A DNA stretch of 64,000 nucleotides from Sclerodactyla briareus. Lineage: Eukaryota; Echinodermata; Holothuroidea; Dendrochirotida; Sclerodactylidae. The first letter of the stretch is position 1, and each line of letters begins with the position of its first letter. Both the position numbers and the translations under genes were made by a program. The notes beneath the pieces are model-generated. The model made no database searches, was not told the DNA's origin, and saw only the letters and a program-made list of their open reading frames with translations. Positions 11,851-23,727 of this stretch are shown piece after piece. The DNA is taken from assembly GCA_026419785.1 (NCBI GenBank), contig JAODTK010002555.1, forward strand, positions 124,001 through 188,000, written 5' to 3'.

Positions 11851-12019
11851 TTTTTATGCGTATATACTGCCGAGCAGAGGATCGTTCCCACATATTCACC
11901 GGAACAGCAAGTACATGCAGACCTGAATACGGCACCTATGTTGTACTGCGAAGCCCTCGCCAGGTACACGGATAAGGCAATGTCTCTTTGGGAGGGACCT
12001 GAATGTGGGGGTGGGAAGT

Positions 12020-12110
12020 GGTGGCGCCAGGATTTCCCAGGACGGGGGGGGGGGGGGGGCGAGTTCTCCGACGGGGGTCCAGGTTTCATACGAGCCTCAC
12101 CCTCCCCCCT
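12020..12110 (+). mobile_element. G-rich element fragment inside the minisatellite region
   Basis: GGTGGCGCCAGGATTTCCC, then a run of about 16 G and TTCTCCGACGGGGG. The start resembles the GGGCGCAGCCA and GGCGTC starts of the other G-rich elements. A related G-rich patch with GAGAGGGGAGAAATTCCCCGAC lies at 12650-12722. Confidence 0.45.
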
Positions 12111-12639
12111 AGGTCAAACACATGCATTTTTTAGTTTCATTTTCCCATACTTATTTTGTAAGGAAAATTAAATAAAAACGAAAAAAGTAAACTGCACATC
12201 GTTTTGATGGGGGCATTGTGGTCACTCCCTGTAGAACCCACTACCGGGCGTTCCTTAGGGGTATTTGCGGCGCTGAGAAACGTAAAAAAAGTAACCCAAA
12301 GAAAGAAGAAACAGTTATAGCGGCAGACCCGATCATCCTCCCCCAACAGGATTGTGACCTTAATCTCTTCGCAGGGATATTTCGAAGATAGGGGTGTGTT
12401 TATACTTCTATATGTGCCATGTACTATGTATAGGCTGTCGGAATGTAGGAGGATGGAGTACGCTGATATTAAGCTTGAGCGAGGAACTTGGGAACATTGT
12501 TTGAAAAACATGAGGCGCGCGAAGCGCTGTCGCAAAATTTAGGCTTTAGATAGGAATTTTTGCTCTAGAAGGAGGGAATACTTATATTGTAGGGGCAACA
12601 GGCCCTCGTCTGGGTGTGTGTAAAATTTAGCGTACCCAC

Positions 12640-12725
12640 TGGGGCTCCCCGGCGAGAGGGGAGAAATTCCCCGACGGGGGAGGGGGGGGGGGCAGCTAGG
12701 CTCCCCGCGGGGGGGGGGGGGGATG
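12640..12725. mobile_element. Second G-rich element fragment
   Basis: CTCCCCGGCGAGAGG, then TTCCCCGACGGGGGAGG and two runs of 9-12 G. It shares the TCCCCGACGGGGG word with 12060-12080. Confidence 0.45.
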
Positions 12726-12929
12726 GGTAACTACACACGCAGACGGCAAGGCATACCCTCGTTTGTCCCTGACCGCCAATCCCTGTGTGCTGAGCGTCCA
12801 GCGAGAAGCAACAGGTTAGCAATTTTTGAAGTCTGTGGTATGACCCTGCCGAGATTGGGAAACCTGGTCCCGGGGGAGGCTGACGCTTTCCAACTGTGAA
12901 AACCACTCGGTTAAGCGATGTTAACATGT

Positions 12930-13130
12930 CCGATACGACCAATTATTAGTATACTCAATTCAAATTAAGTACACTTACTCGACGCTCGGCTACCAGGAAG
13001 GGATTTTATTTACTCTTTTCTAGATGGTTGAACATGTCCAAACCAACCAATTATATCCTTTAATTCGCAGCCCGGCTTCCAGACAAAGAATTTTCAATCC
13101 TTCTCATATGTTGAACCCATGTTCATTACA
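12930..13130. repeat. Minisatellite array B, same unit as at 11600
   Basis: Two units. The clearest has CGCAGCCCGGCTTCCAGACA at 13064-13083, preceded by TTTTCTAGATGGTTGAACATGTCC and followed by AATTTTCAATCCTTCTCATATGTTGAAC. Confidence 0.7.
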
Positions 13131-14005
13131 AATCCAGAGTTTTGGAACCAGAATTTAAAGCCCTCATTGCGGGGTGGTCAAGGGCGAGTTATATGGGTGA
13201 TGTGAATCTATTGTACGATAGTGTACGTTATGTAGGAAGGACCTATTCCGCTGGTTCTCAACTCTTCAATCAGACTACCCGTCATTCGGGTTGGAGAAAA
13301 GAGTGGAATATGAAATGGTGGCAAATGTCATGACTCGTCTTGTGATGAGCATCTTGTTATATAAGTTGTGATGTGAACAAAGTTGTGTGACGAGGATTCC
13401 ATCCCCATGCTACTAAAGACAGGGAGTTAAGGGCATGGTGTAGAGTGACTCTTAGTATAATAGTTAAACTTGGACCCATTTTAACTGCATCCATAAATTT
13501 TAATCCCCACCGAAGTTGGCCCCTCCCAAACTCTTCCAGTGTGGTTAAAGGCCTGCCTCTTCACACGATGCATTTTTGTCTGGAGGGGCAATTCAGTTTG
13601 CTTACCTAATAAACCAAGGGGGGGGGGGGGAGAATAGGTCTCTGTAAGCTGCCAATGGGGAATCTGCTGAAGATGAAGATGGTTTGGTGGTGGAGGGATG
13701 CCTTACCTTGAAGGGAAATGACATCCTCTCACTAATGAGAGGGTTCTATTTCCATTTCATAATACCATATTTTGTGATGTTAAGAACGAACTTAAATTCA
13801 TATATCATTAAATAGTTTTCTAGGTGTTAAAAGCAACCAATCAAAATGGGATTTTATCCGTGGAAGTAAATGTACGCTGACGTTTCATGTCACGCCGAAG
13901 AACTCATTAGGAGAGTTATGAAAACAGAACTAAAATCAGCTGGTTGTGAGTTTCTACTAAAGTAATTGAAGACAAAGATAACAAATTTTTACTGGTGCGC
14001 CACAA
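13131..14005. other. No gene recognised
   Basis: Includes a G run at 13618-13631. The open frame at 13142-13333 has no supporting features. Confidence 0.4.
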
Positions 14006-14060
14006 TGTAAAGTTGTTCAGCATTTAGGTGACTCAACACCAAAGATTATTAGAGTATAGC
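14006..14060. repeat. Left piece of the 293-bp tandem repeat, separated by an insertion
   Basis: AAGTTGTTCAGCATTTAGGTGACTC and ACACCAA match 15368-15405 (TTTGTTCAGCCTTTATGTGACTC, ACACCAA). In the intact copy this piece runs directly into GTAGGCATATAG. Here it is followed by the 14060-15118 insert, and then GTAGGCATATAG resumes at 15118. Confidence 0.65.
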
Positions 14061-15118
14061 CACGGGCGCCAACAGGTGGGGGACGGGGGGGGGGGACATT
14101 CCCCCTCCACTTTCAAACAGTGGGGGGGGGGATATCATTATCTTTGTCCCCCCCCCCCCCCCCACTTTTGCAGGACCGTACATGAAAAATAATAGGCAAG
14201 CCCGATTCTGTATCACTCCAACCTGAGTCAATTTTGTCTAACAAACAATAATCGCGGTGAAAATTGTCCTGAAGTCCACTAATTACAGGTGCGGACCCTC
14301 AGGTGAAGATCGGGACCCGACTAGGGCCGACGTGGAAGGATTATAATGTCATGCAGAGTTTCTTGAATTCAATCGAATAGCCAAAAGGCATAATTTGTCA
14401 AGTGTTTCGGGCGCTATGGCGTTTTCCTTCCAGGCTTGTAAGATAAATATGCGTGGTAAAGCTTCGAATCATTCCGTTCACTCGATTAATTCCAGAAGCC
14501 TTGGGGCAGACAGCCCCCCCCCCCCCAAATGTTTCTTTAGATGAAAAATTGTGCGCAATTTCGTGGAAAATTTGGGAGGAAGGAAAAAAGCAAAGTGAAA
14601 AAATGCCGAAATTTTGGCAGTTCTTTTTCCGATTAAAATGCCCGGAAAAAACATGCAATTTTTTTCCGCGCGCTTCGCGCCGCCGCCGGCGGGTATGGTT
14701 AGTTTCCAATGACCGACTCGTAAAATTCGGGTACAAATTTTCTGCTCGAAAATTGGAGTGGTTCCCGTTACGTCTATGGCTTTTCCCTCGATCCCACCCA
14801 GAGACCGTTCGGCAGACCCCTGAATCCCCCGCAAAACAAAGCCAGAGGTTAGAAAAAGGAAATAAGAATACCATGTGTGATACTTTGTGACTCATCTTGT
14901 ATGCACAATGACAACTTTTGAGTTGATTTTCTTACTCAAATCCACATGTAGATGGGTGCTATGAGCCTGACAAGGCCGTTTACGTCGATCTGGAGGTTAT
15001 GAAAATCTGAAATTTTGTTGCACGCTCCGCGCCACGATAGTGGCGCTCCGTAGATGGTCATTTGCATTCCATGTGTCCCCCCACTTTTCGAAACGCCTTC
15101 CCGACGCCCCTGGGGGCG
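14060..15118. mobile_element. About 1.06-kb G-rich element inserted into a tandem repeat
   Basis: The left end CACGGGCGCCAACAGGTGGGGG leads into G runs with GACATTCCCCC. The right end, read in reverse, is CCAGGGGCGTCGGGAAGGCG followed by GTGGGGGGACACATGG and then the GGCGCTCCGC motif. Both ends therefore start with a GGGCGYC-like word and a G-rich block, facing each other. The interior (14510-14830) carries a long mixed-strand open frame pair and CGCGCGCTTCGCGCCG. No transposase motif is visible. Flanking tandem-repeat sequence defines the insertion limits. Confidence 0.6.
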
Positions 15119-15637
15119 TAGGCATATAGACTGTATGTGCTTTCACATGGGGAACTAATTTGACTGACGTGCCACATGCACACCCTACATCCTTGTTTCA
15201 ACAATTGCCAGTGATTTGGTAACACCCATTCCATGGGCCAGTAACAACATTAGCAAGTACAAGCCTAGCCTAATTTATTTACTCACAGCTTCATATTCTA
15301 CTACACAATTACAATATTATAGTCCTAAGTAACACTTCGCGAAGAGGATTGGCTGGATACACATGGAAAGTTTGTTCAGCCTTTATGTGACTCCACACCA
15401 ACGATATAGCGTAGGCATATAGAATGTGTATGTTAATAGGTTTCAACTGGCACTCATTGACCTGACGTGCCACATCCTACATTCCTGTTCCACAATGCCA
15501 GTGAGGTAACAAACATTATGGGCCAGTAGTAACAACCTTTATGCAAAAAAAAAGTTACAAGCCTAGCTATCATTTACTAACAACTTCATAGTTTACTACA
15601 ACACATTATCAATAATTATGAGTCCTAAGTAAGGCTT
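15118..15637. repeat. Tandem duplication, 293-bp unit, two copies
   Basis: TAGGCATATAGACTGTATGTG at 15119 corresponds to TAGGCATATAGAATGTGTATG at 15412. Both copies continue through ACGTGCCACAT, CCAGTGA, GGGCCAGTA, ACAAGCCTAGC and GTCCTAAGTAA to CTTCGCGAA. The copies differ by scattered substitutions and small indels. Confidence 0.85.
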
Positions 15638-15639
15638 CG

Positions 15640-16074
15640 CGAATTGAAATGAAAAATGGGGAATTGTGTTTGGCCATTTATTCTGCGGCGAATGTGTAAC
15701 CGTAATTTGTAGATTTGTTAGGTGAATTTTTATGTCGCCTAGCTAGGCGCAAGCTGAGGGCCTAACGTTAGGCTAAACCTATAGCCTAAGGTCGGAGCCT
15801 TCACGTCAGCCTCTGTGTCAGGTAACCACCGTAATCCAACGCTAAATATACTATTACCGCTTCATAACTTGGAAACATTAAAAAACTGAGGGTTTGACGA
15901 GGATAACTCTCCTGAACATAATAACCTGATTGTTTCATTTTGTGAGCAGGTGTGGAGGTCTTCCTCCAAGTTACTAACGTCACTGTTGTCATGCGATATG
16001 CGCGAACGGCGGTTGCCAAACGGCGGTGGCTTTGTTGTGTTCCTTTGCTTGGTTTTCGGAAACGACTCTAACAA
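15640..16074. other. No gene recognised
   Basis: Minus-strand open frames at 15801-16019 and 15862-16074 overlap in different frames and are unsupported. Confidence 0.4.
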
Positions 16075-16330
16075 GTCGGATTGTCGTTGTTTTCGTCAAT
16101 ATGACTCGGGCTAAACAGACTCTTATTCTTAAAGGTCGGATTTGTGGTGTTTTCGTCCAATCGGACCCTCGGGGCTAAACCAAGTCGGACTGGTTGGTTT
16201 TCGTCAATATGGACCTCGGTCATAGGTATACTGACGTCACTTGTAGTTGTTTTCGTCAATATGACCTCGGTTCATAGGTTAGTACGGACGTCACTTGGTT
16301 TTCGTCCATATGACCTCAGGTCATATGTTT
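16075..16330. repeat. Minisatellite, about 50-60-bp unit, five copies
   Basis: GTTTTCGTC-AATATGACCTCGG recurs near 16088, 16149, 16197, 16248 and 16299. Between copies lie CATAGGTTA-type and GACGTCACTTG pieces. Confidence 0.8.
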
Positions 16331-16589
16331 ATAATGCGTAGAACGAGTACGTAATCGCCCCGAAAATCCTTAATTTCGGCACAAAATAACGCGCCTGCCG
16401 AAATATTCAATGATTTCTTAGTACCTTGGCAATATAGCAAGGTATTCAATGCGTTCACACGCCATCAGGGCGGCTGTAACAAAGATTAAATTGGCGTTTC
16501 AAACCATTACCGTCGATCAGGCTACTAAAAAATTAAGTGTTCCATCAAAGCTTCGTTGCTGTGTGCCACCTTACTTGGTGGATTCGGGA

Positions 16590-16815
16590 ACCTCGCGTAA
16601 GTATACTTCAATCGTGTCCGACTTCCAGACAAGGAATTCCATAAAAAAAGAAAAGAAATGGATGTTAAACACGTCTAAACCCACTGAGTAAACTTGCATT
16701 CACAGCCGGCTAAAGAAAAGGAATTTCTTTTCAGATGTTGAACATGTCTATATAGCCATTACAAAACAAGTATACCTAAATCCGCAGCCCGACATTTCAA
16801 ACAAAGTTTCCCAAC
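16590..16815. repeat. Minisatellite array C, same unit as at 11600 and 12930
   Basis: Units show CCGACTTCCAGACAAGGAATT (16619 on), ACAGCCGGCTAAAGAAAAGGA (16700 on) and CGCAGCCCGACATTTCAAAC (16783 on), each followed by TTTTCAGATGTTGAACATGTC-type text. Copies are more diverged than in arrays A and B. Confidence 0.65.
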
Positions 16816-16939
16816 AACGAACAAGGACGGTCGGCGTCACACAGATGCTTCAAATGGTAATTCAGGCCAAGTACACATTTCCGATTAGAAAACTGTTCCA
16901 CTTTCAATCCCATCTACACAATACAGATTGCGTCAGTTA

Positions 16940-19440
16940 GTTTAGTAGGAGGGGAGGATGAACCGAGAGTATCATGAACCAACCCGGAGACTACACAACC
17001 AAAGAAGAACAGCAGTAGTAATCTCTCATAATTCGGAAAAACCCTGGAAAAATTCTGAGAGTCAGGATGTTCTGGAGGCGTTATCACGCTTAGACACAAG
17101 CAACATCCGCAGGGAGGCGTATTCCACTCATTTCTCACTCTTGGCGAAAAGACATACTTCCGTTACTACGAAGCTTGAAACGAAGCCCATATTAGTGTTC
17201 AACAATATAGAAAATTGAAGAAGTTGTCGAAGGAGTATTTGAAGCCATGGACAATTATGAAAAACCTGGACCTTTGATGAAATTCGTCCGGATCTGAGTT
17301 CACTAAACGATCATCTCACGATGAATTTTGGGATTCAGTATAGACACCGTATGCCCTTTTTACGGACACTATCCGCAAGACCATGGATAAGAATTCCATC
17401 TAGATGCCCGTGGAAGGTCAGACTCCCACGGATGACCGATAGTCTGAGGAAGAAGTGTAATAAGAAGCGCAAATTATATGACAAGGCCCGTTAGATCTGG
17501 CGATGTTGACACAAGGGGACACGTTTAAGAGATTAGACGGGAAGTGATAATGCACTAAAGAAATTACGCAGGACCTACATCAGTAGCATTTGTGACCCAC
17601 GTGTTTGTCAACAATACTAACCATTTTGCGCTAGATTAAATCCATTCGCCGTGAAAGCTTCGGTATTGGACCCCTTAAGACTCCGACCGCCTTGGTTCTA
17701 GTGCCAAAGAGAAAGCTGAAACTCTCAATTCCCAGTTCTGTTCAGTCTTCACAAGAGAATCAACAGAAGAGAGAAACAAACAGGACTACCCAACCCGGGG
17801 GCAGGAGTTTTCCTGATATGCAAATCAAGCCCTGTCACCACCCCCGGTATTGAAAAACTCCTGACGGCTCTGAAGTCCACAAGGCATCAGGCCCCCAGAC
17901 GGTATCCCTGCAAAGATCCTTAAAGAATGTTCTGCAACCATCGCACCAATCACTAAGATTTTCAGAAATACTCTCGATGGTGCCGTCCCAGGGATGGCGA
18001 TTGGCAAATGTCACACCAGTATTCAAAAAAAGAGATCGCTCAGACCATCAAATTACCGTCGAGTTTCGCTCACCAGTATAGTCGGTAAGCAGTGGAACAT
18101 ATTGTTTGTTAGTAATTGTCATGTGCATTTTGACCAATATAAATACTAAATGAGAATCAACTGGCATTGGCGGGCGTAGATCCTGCGAGAGAGACTAACT
18201 AGATGGTTGGTAATGACCTTCGGCCAGGTAGTCCTGAAAAGAGGGCCAAAGGAGATTATGTATAATGACTTCAGCAAGGCCTTTGATATGGTGCCCCACC
18301 GCCGCTTGTTAGTGAAGTTGGAACACCTTGGCATCAGAGACAATAATATTAACTTGGATTCCCAAATTTCCTGTCTGGAGGTTCACAGAAAGTAATATTG
18401 ACGGAGAATCATTGCTAAGCTCTCCAGTGATTTCTGGTGTACCCCAAAGAACAGTCTTGGACCACTACTTTTTGGGCTATATTAATGATCTGCCAGACCC
18501 ACGTCTCATCCAGTGTGCAATTGTTTGCGGATGATCTGATTCTTTACCGGCAAATAATTACGGAAAAGCCTGTAAAACCTTCCAGGATAATATCTCTGCC
18601 TGTGTACTTGGGAGTCATCTGGCAAAATGAAGTTCAAAAGTCTAAATGGTTCATAATGCATATGACTAATAAGAGGGAAGCCTACTATTAAGAAAGTTAC
18701 CTCATGGGAAATGTTGTACTCGAGAGGGTAAGCATATCCCTAACTTGGAGTGAGCCGTCTAGTGGACCTTCCGGGCAAAGCATATGACTCAAACCGCAAA
18801 CAGGGCCAACAAGATACTTGGATAATAAAAAGGAATATTTGGAACGCCTCAGTCTGCCAAGGAGGGTGCTATAATAAAGAACCTAGTTAGGCCTAAATTG
18901 GAATTCGCCAGTGCGGTATGGGACCCGTATCGTGGTACAATTAAAGTGCCTCGTGAAAAATCCAACGACGAGCAGCACGGTTTGTTAAAAGTGACTACAG
19001 GCAGACCAGTAGTAGTGTCAACAATATGTAAGTAGATCCATGGGGGACAAGGATAGAGATACGGAGGGATCCAGGTCGACTCGTCAGAGTGTTTTACAAG
19101 GAATCTCATTTGGTATCACCCCAGTAAGATGCGCTTCCATCCCATTTGCGACATGATGACATAAAACACGCTTTCGCACGAACTGAACTATATAATTCCC
19201 CAAGCTCAGAAGAAGATAGAAAGATTGCTAAAGTATGTGCTCTTTCCACGCACCATCCCCCAGTGGAATGATCTTCAGCGGAGCTGAATCTGCTCCTTAG
19301 TGTGCTCTCTTCAAGCAGCTCCTGGGGGACAATAAATCAACCTGGACAAAGGACCACACGTCAACAGCCGACTGGGCGATTTGTGTGGAATCAGATCAAA
19401 TCCACCCTAGATTCACTTAAGCTCCAATAGGTCGCGACCA
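16940..19440 (+). mobile_element. Decayed CR1/L2-like non-LTR retrotransposon (reverse transcriptase remnant)
   Basis: Reading across several frames gives the ordered hallmarks of a LINE ORF2. A basic spacer with LRKKCNKKRKLYDKAR lies at about 17440-17490. ANVTPVFKK occurs at 18004-18030, and DFSKAFDMVPHRRL (RT block 3) at about 18267. The catalytic block appears as FADD at 18524-18535, where most families have YADD or FADD. RPKLEFASAVWDPY occurs near 18890-18930, and FPRTIPQWNDL, the conserved C-terminal motif, near 19243-19275. Frameshifts and stops are present throughout, so the element is dead. An endonuclease domain is not recognisable upstream. The family is called from the RT-to-C-terminus layout; CR1, L2 and Rex-like groups cannot be separated by eye. 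Confidence 0.85.
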
Positions 19441-20199
19441 AGATGCTTTAATCATTCATCATCATACGACAATTATCGCTCACTTTTGTGAAATTAAGAA
19501 CGAGTCTTACAACAGCCTAAAACAGCCTGACATGTCTTTGTCAAGAAAACTTAAATTAGGTTTATTCAGGCATAGAATCCAATACTATCTTAACAGCTTC
19601 CGCTCCTCAGGCAGATGTCAACCGAGATGGCTCATCTTCGGGTCTTTGAGCGTAAATTTTGCGTGCTGTCCCCTGTGTAGTTGGCTCTGCATAATCTCAG
19701 ACAAGGACATGACATGTATGTAATAAGTTACAGATGCCTGCATGATTTAATTTACCTAGGAGTCATTCATGCGTATAAATCAACTGAACCTCCCGGAAGA
19801 CACAATACCAGAAGAACAGGAAATTGACTGGAACAACAGAGGGTATGCACCAGTCTTCCAATTGCTGGTTCCCCCGAATCACAGTTATGTGAATATGGTA
19901 TTAAGTTTCTGCCGTTTCTAGGGTGAAGAGCGGGGGGAAAACAACCGGCCCCTCTAGGATGTGGCAGAATGCTTAATTCCTGTGCTCCAGTCATTGATGA
20001 CCTTGCATGGCCACAACATAATTTATAATGGCGTCATCCCAGCTGACTGAACTGATATTCAATAATAATTAATTATCAAGAGGTCAAGGGGGCGGGGAAA
20101 CATTAAAAAGTGAAATCACTAGGGCTGAAGGGTAATGGATTCAAGTCATGAAGGTGGCAAAAAGGATTCTTGACAGGCATGATTGGGGAGGAGTCCAAA
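19441..20199. other. No gene recognised; sequence downstream of the LINE
   Basis: Follows the LINE C-terminus. It may include its 3' untranslated region, but there is no clear tail. The open frames at 19532-19723 and 19767-19994 are unsupported. Confidence 0.35.
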
Positions 20200-20402
20200 A
20201 ATTTACGGCAAGGCAGTGGGATTCATGCCTTATGTGGTTTGCATTATGAATCTTAACCTCGGACAGATACAGTAGATACGAAGTACCTGGCGAAGTACAG
20301 GAGGCTATACTCGCGTGTAGTCAAGAAGGCTTTAGACCAGTTTCCCGGGGTGGATAGCCAGAGTGTTGCAAGCAATTATAAATTTGATTTGATTTGATTT
20401 CT
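20200..20402 (+). mobile_element. Possible LINE or SINE 3' tail with a (TTTGA)n end
   Basis: AGCAATTATAAATTTGATTTGATTTGATTTC at 20370-20400 is a short tandem pentamer of the kind found at 3' ends of non-LTR elements. The preceding 150 bp read RRLYSRVVKKALDQF in one frame, with no clear domain. Confidence 0.35.
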
Positions 20403-20479
20403 ACGGGTTAGGAAGCCAATTTGACTATCAAGGAACCCTTACCGAATTTTTGATCGTGGAGAGCAACCGGCGACAAACT

Positions 20480-20890
20480 CGCCTTCTCTTCTCGACTAGT
20501 GCTCAGATTGATATCGAGGCAGGACGAAGTTGACACCAATCCCTGCTGCCCAGACCGCAATTTTACGTCTCCATCCGACGGACAATCAGTGAACTCCAGG
20601 ACATGACCATTTTCTCAGAACCCTGAGGAGCGGAAGATGTTCGAAGCGGACTGCTAACAGCCGACAGACGAGACCTATTCCAAGTGCCCCCGAAACACCC
20701 CCCAAAATTACAAGACCCACTGCCAAACAGAGACAGGAAACTAAAGACAGAACCGGCCAGTCGAACTGCAAGTACAGCCAATTCTGGAAAAAACGCCCGG
20801 TTGCTGATCGCCGGAATTCGAAACCCGGGACTGTTGCATGCAAAGCGACACTGATACCGCTCTCCCTATTCTCAACTCTCAAGGTGTGGG
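20480..20890 (+). other. ORF1-like coding remnant, unassigned
   Basis: In one plus-strand frame this stretch is proline- and basic-rich with few stops (for example ETPPKITRPTAKQRQETK and KKRPVADRRNSKPGT). The composition resembles the linker of a retroelement gag or ORF1 protein. No zinc knuckle or coiled coil is visible. The minus-strand frame (20586-20882) is a hydrophobic shadow of it. The assignment is tentative. Confidence 0.25.
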
Positions 20891-22316
20891 GTACGCATTA
20901 CAACAATCACAGTTGGCCTATCTGATATCAATGTTGGTGTTCATAACCAGGTCGGGTATAATGGCCCCTCCTGTACATAATTGTGCTTGAGGCTTCCTTG
21001 GAAGCTGTCAATGACTGAAGACTTCAGTCATATTATCCGAGCGGACAAGATGAGCTGATGGATACCAAATCAAGCCGCTGCGTAACAGCACCGGATAGTG
21101 AAAGAATTGAGGGTGAATGGGAAATGACTATCAAAAGGATGCTATCGGCCATATCCTCACTGCTTTTATCTACTCGGGTCAATTAGCCAGTGGAGTTTGC
21201 CGCAAAAAGTGTGCCAATGTCAGCTTGTTCTCAATGGGCAGATGGCAAGGGTTCTCAAGACCCTGCAACAAATTGTAAGGGGAAACAGCTAGGCCAAATC
21301 TGTGTAAATAAAGCGTATGTGGACAGTAGATGGTTATCAAGCAAATTGTTGTGAAATTCCCTTCGTTAAAAAAAAGCACAATGGACCAGCTAGTTATAAT
21401 ACACAATACTTCTGTTTGATTTGAACTAAGAGCGACCGTTGACATGTTAGACATGTAACGTGAAGGTACTAATGGATGTCTTATAAAATAAAAAAAACAT
21501 TTTACTAGACAAACACTACATTGAAATTCAATTTGGGTACTTCTCATAGTTGCAATATCACCAAACTACGGTAACTGTATCCATGATCAAGATAACCAGT
21601 ATCCAAGCCTCCAAGCGAATCGCCATTAACATGAAAAAGTTATGTTGTGAAAACTGATGGAAAATTAAATGAGGTTGTTCAGCTGGAAATTGGAGTCATA
21701 CGACAGGCACTGAGTACACCCCATCGACAAAGTTCAGCATGAGGGAATTGTATACGCATACCGGCCAGGACTGATAATAAACAGGAACAAATGACAATAT
21801 TATGTCCTTGGGAACAAAGTTCAGGCAAAACCCCTAATAGCTAGTTAACCAGTGTTGGCAGACGACTAACAGCTCTATGTCAACAAAACAAAACGGTGCA
21901 GTTTCTCTTTCAATGAATCGTCCAGATTATCCAGCAAAGAAATTACCCACTGAACCCATCTCAACATTATGGCACGCCAGGGATGGGGTTATCTGGATAG
22001 TACCATAATTATAACACCAGCTAACACCCCACCCTCACTAGGCGGTATATGGACGCGTAGGTCATTGCAGTCCACAATTGGCAGGTTGTGTTGTCTGCTG
22101 GAGAATAAAAGAAGGCCACATCACTTCTTGTGTTAATGAACCCAGGTGGCTCGTAACAAGCGTTATAAAGAAGACACCAAAATTTACTTGGTTCTGAGTC
22201 AGGCTGCTCGACCATGAACTTTTAGAAGTGCACATACCGATATACTCAGACAACTTAGACGAACATTCACCTTGAGCAATTAATGAGGATTGCACTGACC
22301 AAGCGGAGTTCTACGT
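20891..22316. other. No gene or repeat recognised
   Basis: Only short open frames are present (21179-21547 minus is the longest at 122 codons). They have no motif, signal peptide or splice context. Confidence 0.4.
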
Positions 22317-22838
22317 TCAAAGGACAACTGCAGGCTTGAATATAATGGAGGTTTAATATCGTGGGGAATGGAAAGAATACCTATAGGTCCAAACCACATT
22401 TCAAAACGGTGTTTTGATGTGGAGTTAACAGCCTCCAAAGTTTGGCCCATTCTGCAGAGAAACGAGAATCCCTATTGTGCAATAATGCATGAAATCACAG
22501 TTGAACCATACGATAATTGTTATGTATTCCATTGTTTCATTGTGGGGGTGGCATAACCAACATTCCGCAAAAGTTCTAAGGTCTCTCTCTCACCGAGGTA
22601 CTATCAACACCAACCATCTCCAAAATCATCTCTCATAAACTGAAACTAAATTTTTCAAAGTGAAGTGATGTGTAAATCTTGATAGAAACAGAAGATATTT
22701 GAGTGTTTGTGCAATGTATGACAAATCATTTTATTATGGAAAGTTGTATGACGATGGGTTTGGACTGATGCATCGACTTTTTCCCAGGCTATTATATCAG
22801 CTCCTTTATATTTGCTCCGACATTTGCCTTTCAACCGC
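22317..22838. mobile_element. AAAGGACAACTGCAGG-family element, copy 1
   Basis: Starts with AAAGGACAACTGCAGGC and continues with ACCTATAGGTCCAAA, GATGTGGAGTTA, CTCCAAAGTTTGGCCC and GCAGAGAAA, in the same order as the copies at 52771 and 53371. The right end (TTTGCCTTT at 22829-22838) is badly decayed relative to CCTGCAGTTGTCCTT in copy 2. There is no coding capacity, and it is probably a MITE. Confidence 0.7.
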
Positions 22839-23479
22839 GATAAATTACGCTCGAAGTGGAAGGTGCAATTCAGAGTAATCTCAGTAAACTGAAGGTGTAT
22901 CCTTGCATGAAAGGTTATTATGGCATTGAATCAAATCCTTAAAATATATCAATCCATGTCATTTATCTTGATACATAACTACTAATGGCATTCCATGAAT
23001 CAATTACCTAAGCATTGAAATGAATGATATCATTGCTACGACAGCTTCCTGGTTCGGGATTACCATCACTTCATCTGCACAGAAATGTTCTGGGTATGAC
23101 TGTGTTTTCTTTTTAAAGCAAAATTGCACATCTTAGTAAGGATCAGCTTTGTATGGTAACTAGCACGGCTGGGGAGGGTCCTTTCCCGGTGATCTAGACG
23201 ACATTTTGAAGCTACTTCTGTTTCTTTCCTGCATTATTACATCAAATGATGTTGGGTTCTGCTCAAAGCTTGATTGAGTATCTGAAACTTGTTCATTATC
23301 AGCAAAAGTTCTTGCTACTATAACTACAAACCGAAGCTAAAAGTGGCAGGCAGTAAAAAAACACTTGGAAACTCGTACTTTATGTACACTTTCATTGTAA
23401 CACTAGACATCCTATCCACAAATAATCAGATGTTAATACAGGTACTTGTTTGTGTACGTATTATAAAGTAGGGCCCTGT
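22839..23479. other. No gene recognised
   Basis: AT-rich sequence with no supported features. It may contain 5' parts of the LINE whose 3' end follows. Confidence 0.35.
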
Positions 23480-23578
23480 GTTTAAGCATTCAGCATTGTC
23501 TTTGTAAAGCGCTTTCAGATATTTGTTATGTAAAGCACTATATAAGCATTCAATATTATTACATTATTTAATATTGAC
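23480..23578 (+). mobile_element. 3' end of a CR1/L2-type LINE
   Basis: GTCTTTGTAAAGCGCTTTCAGAT, then GTAAAGCACTATATAAG and a short ATTCAATATTATTACATTATT tail. The paired GCGCTTT and GCRCTATATAAG words followed by a short tandem tail are typical of L2/CR1 3' ends. The coding part is not visible, so the copy is 5'-truncated. Confidence 0.65.
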
Positions 23579-23727
23579 CAATTTTTTGGCTTCTCTATTT
23601 ATCTCCATCATATTTCACTATGTGCCAACCGGTTGGGATGACAACAGAGGGGATGGACAGGGTAGGCACTGCGGCTGATTCATATATACAATATTTTCTC
23701 CACTGAAGCTCACGGCTTATTTTTCTC

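Noticed and set aside
12137-12535. 132-codon minus-strand open frame
   Set aside because: Low-complexity Phe-rich sequence over poly-T/A tracts, no domain or splice sites.
14398-14895. 165-codon minus and 145-codon plus overlapping frames
   Set aside because: They lie within the inserted G-rich element and mirror each other; no recognised protein.
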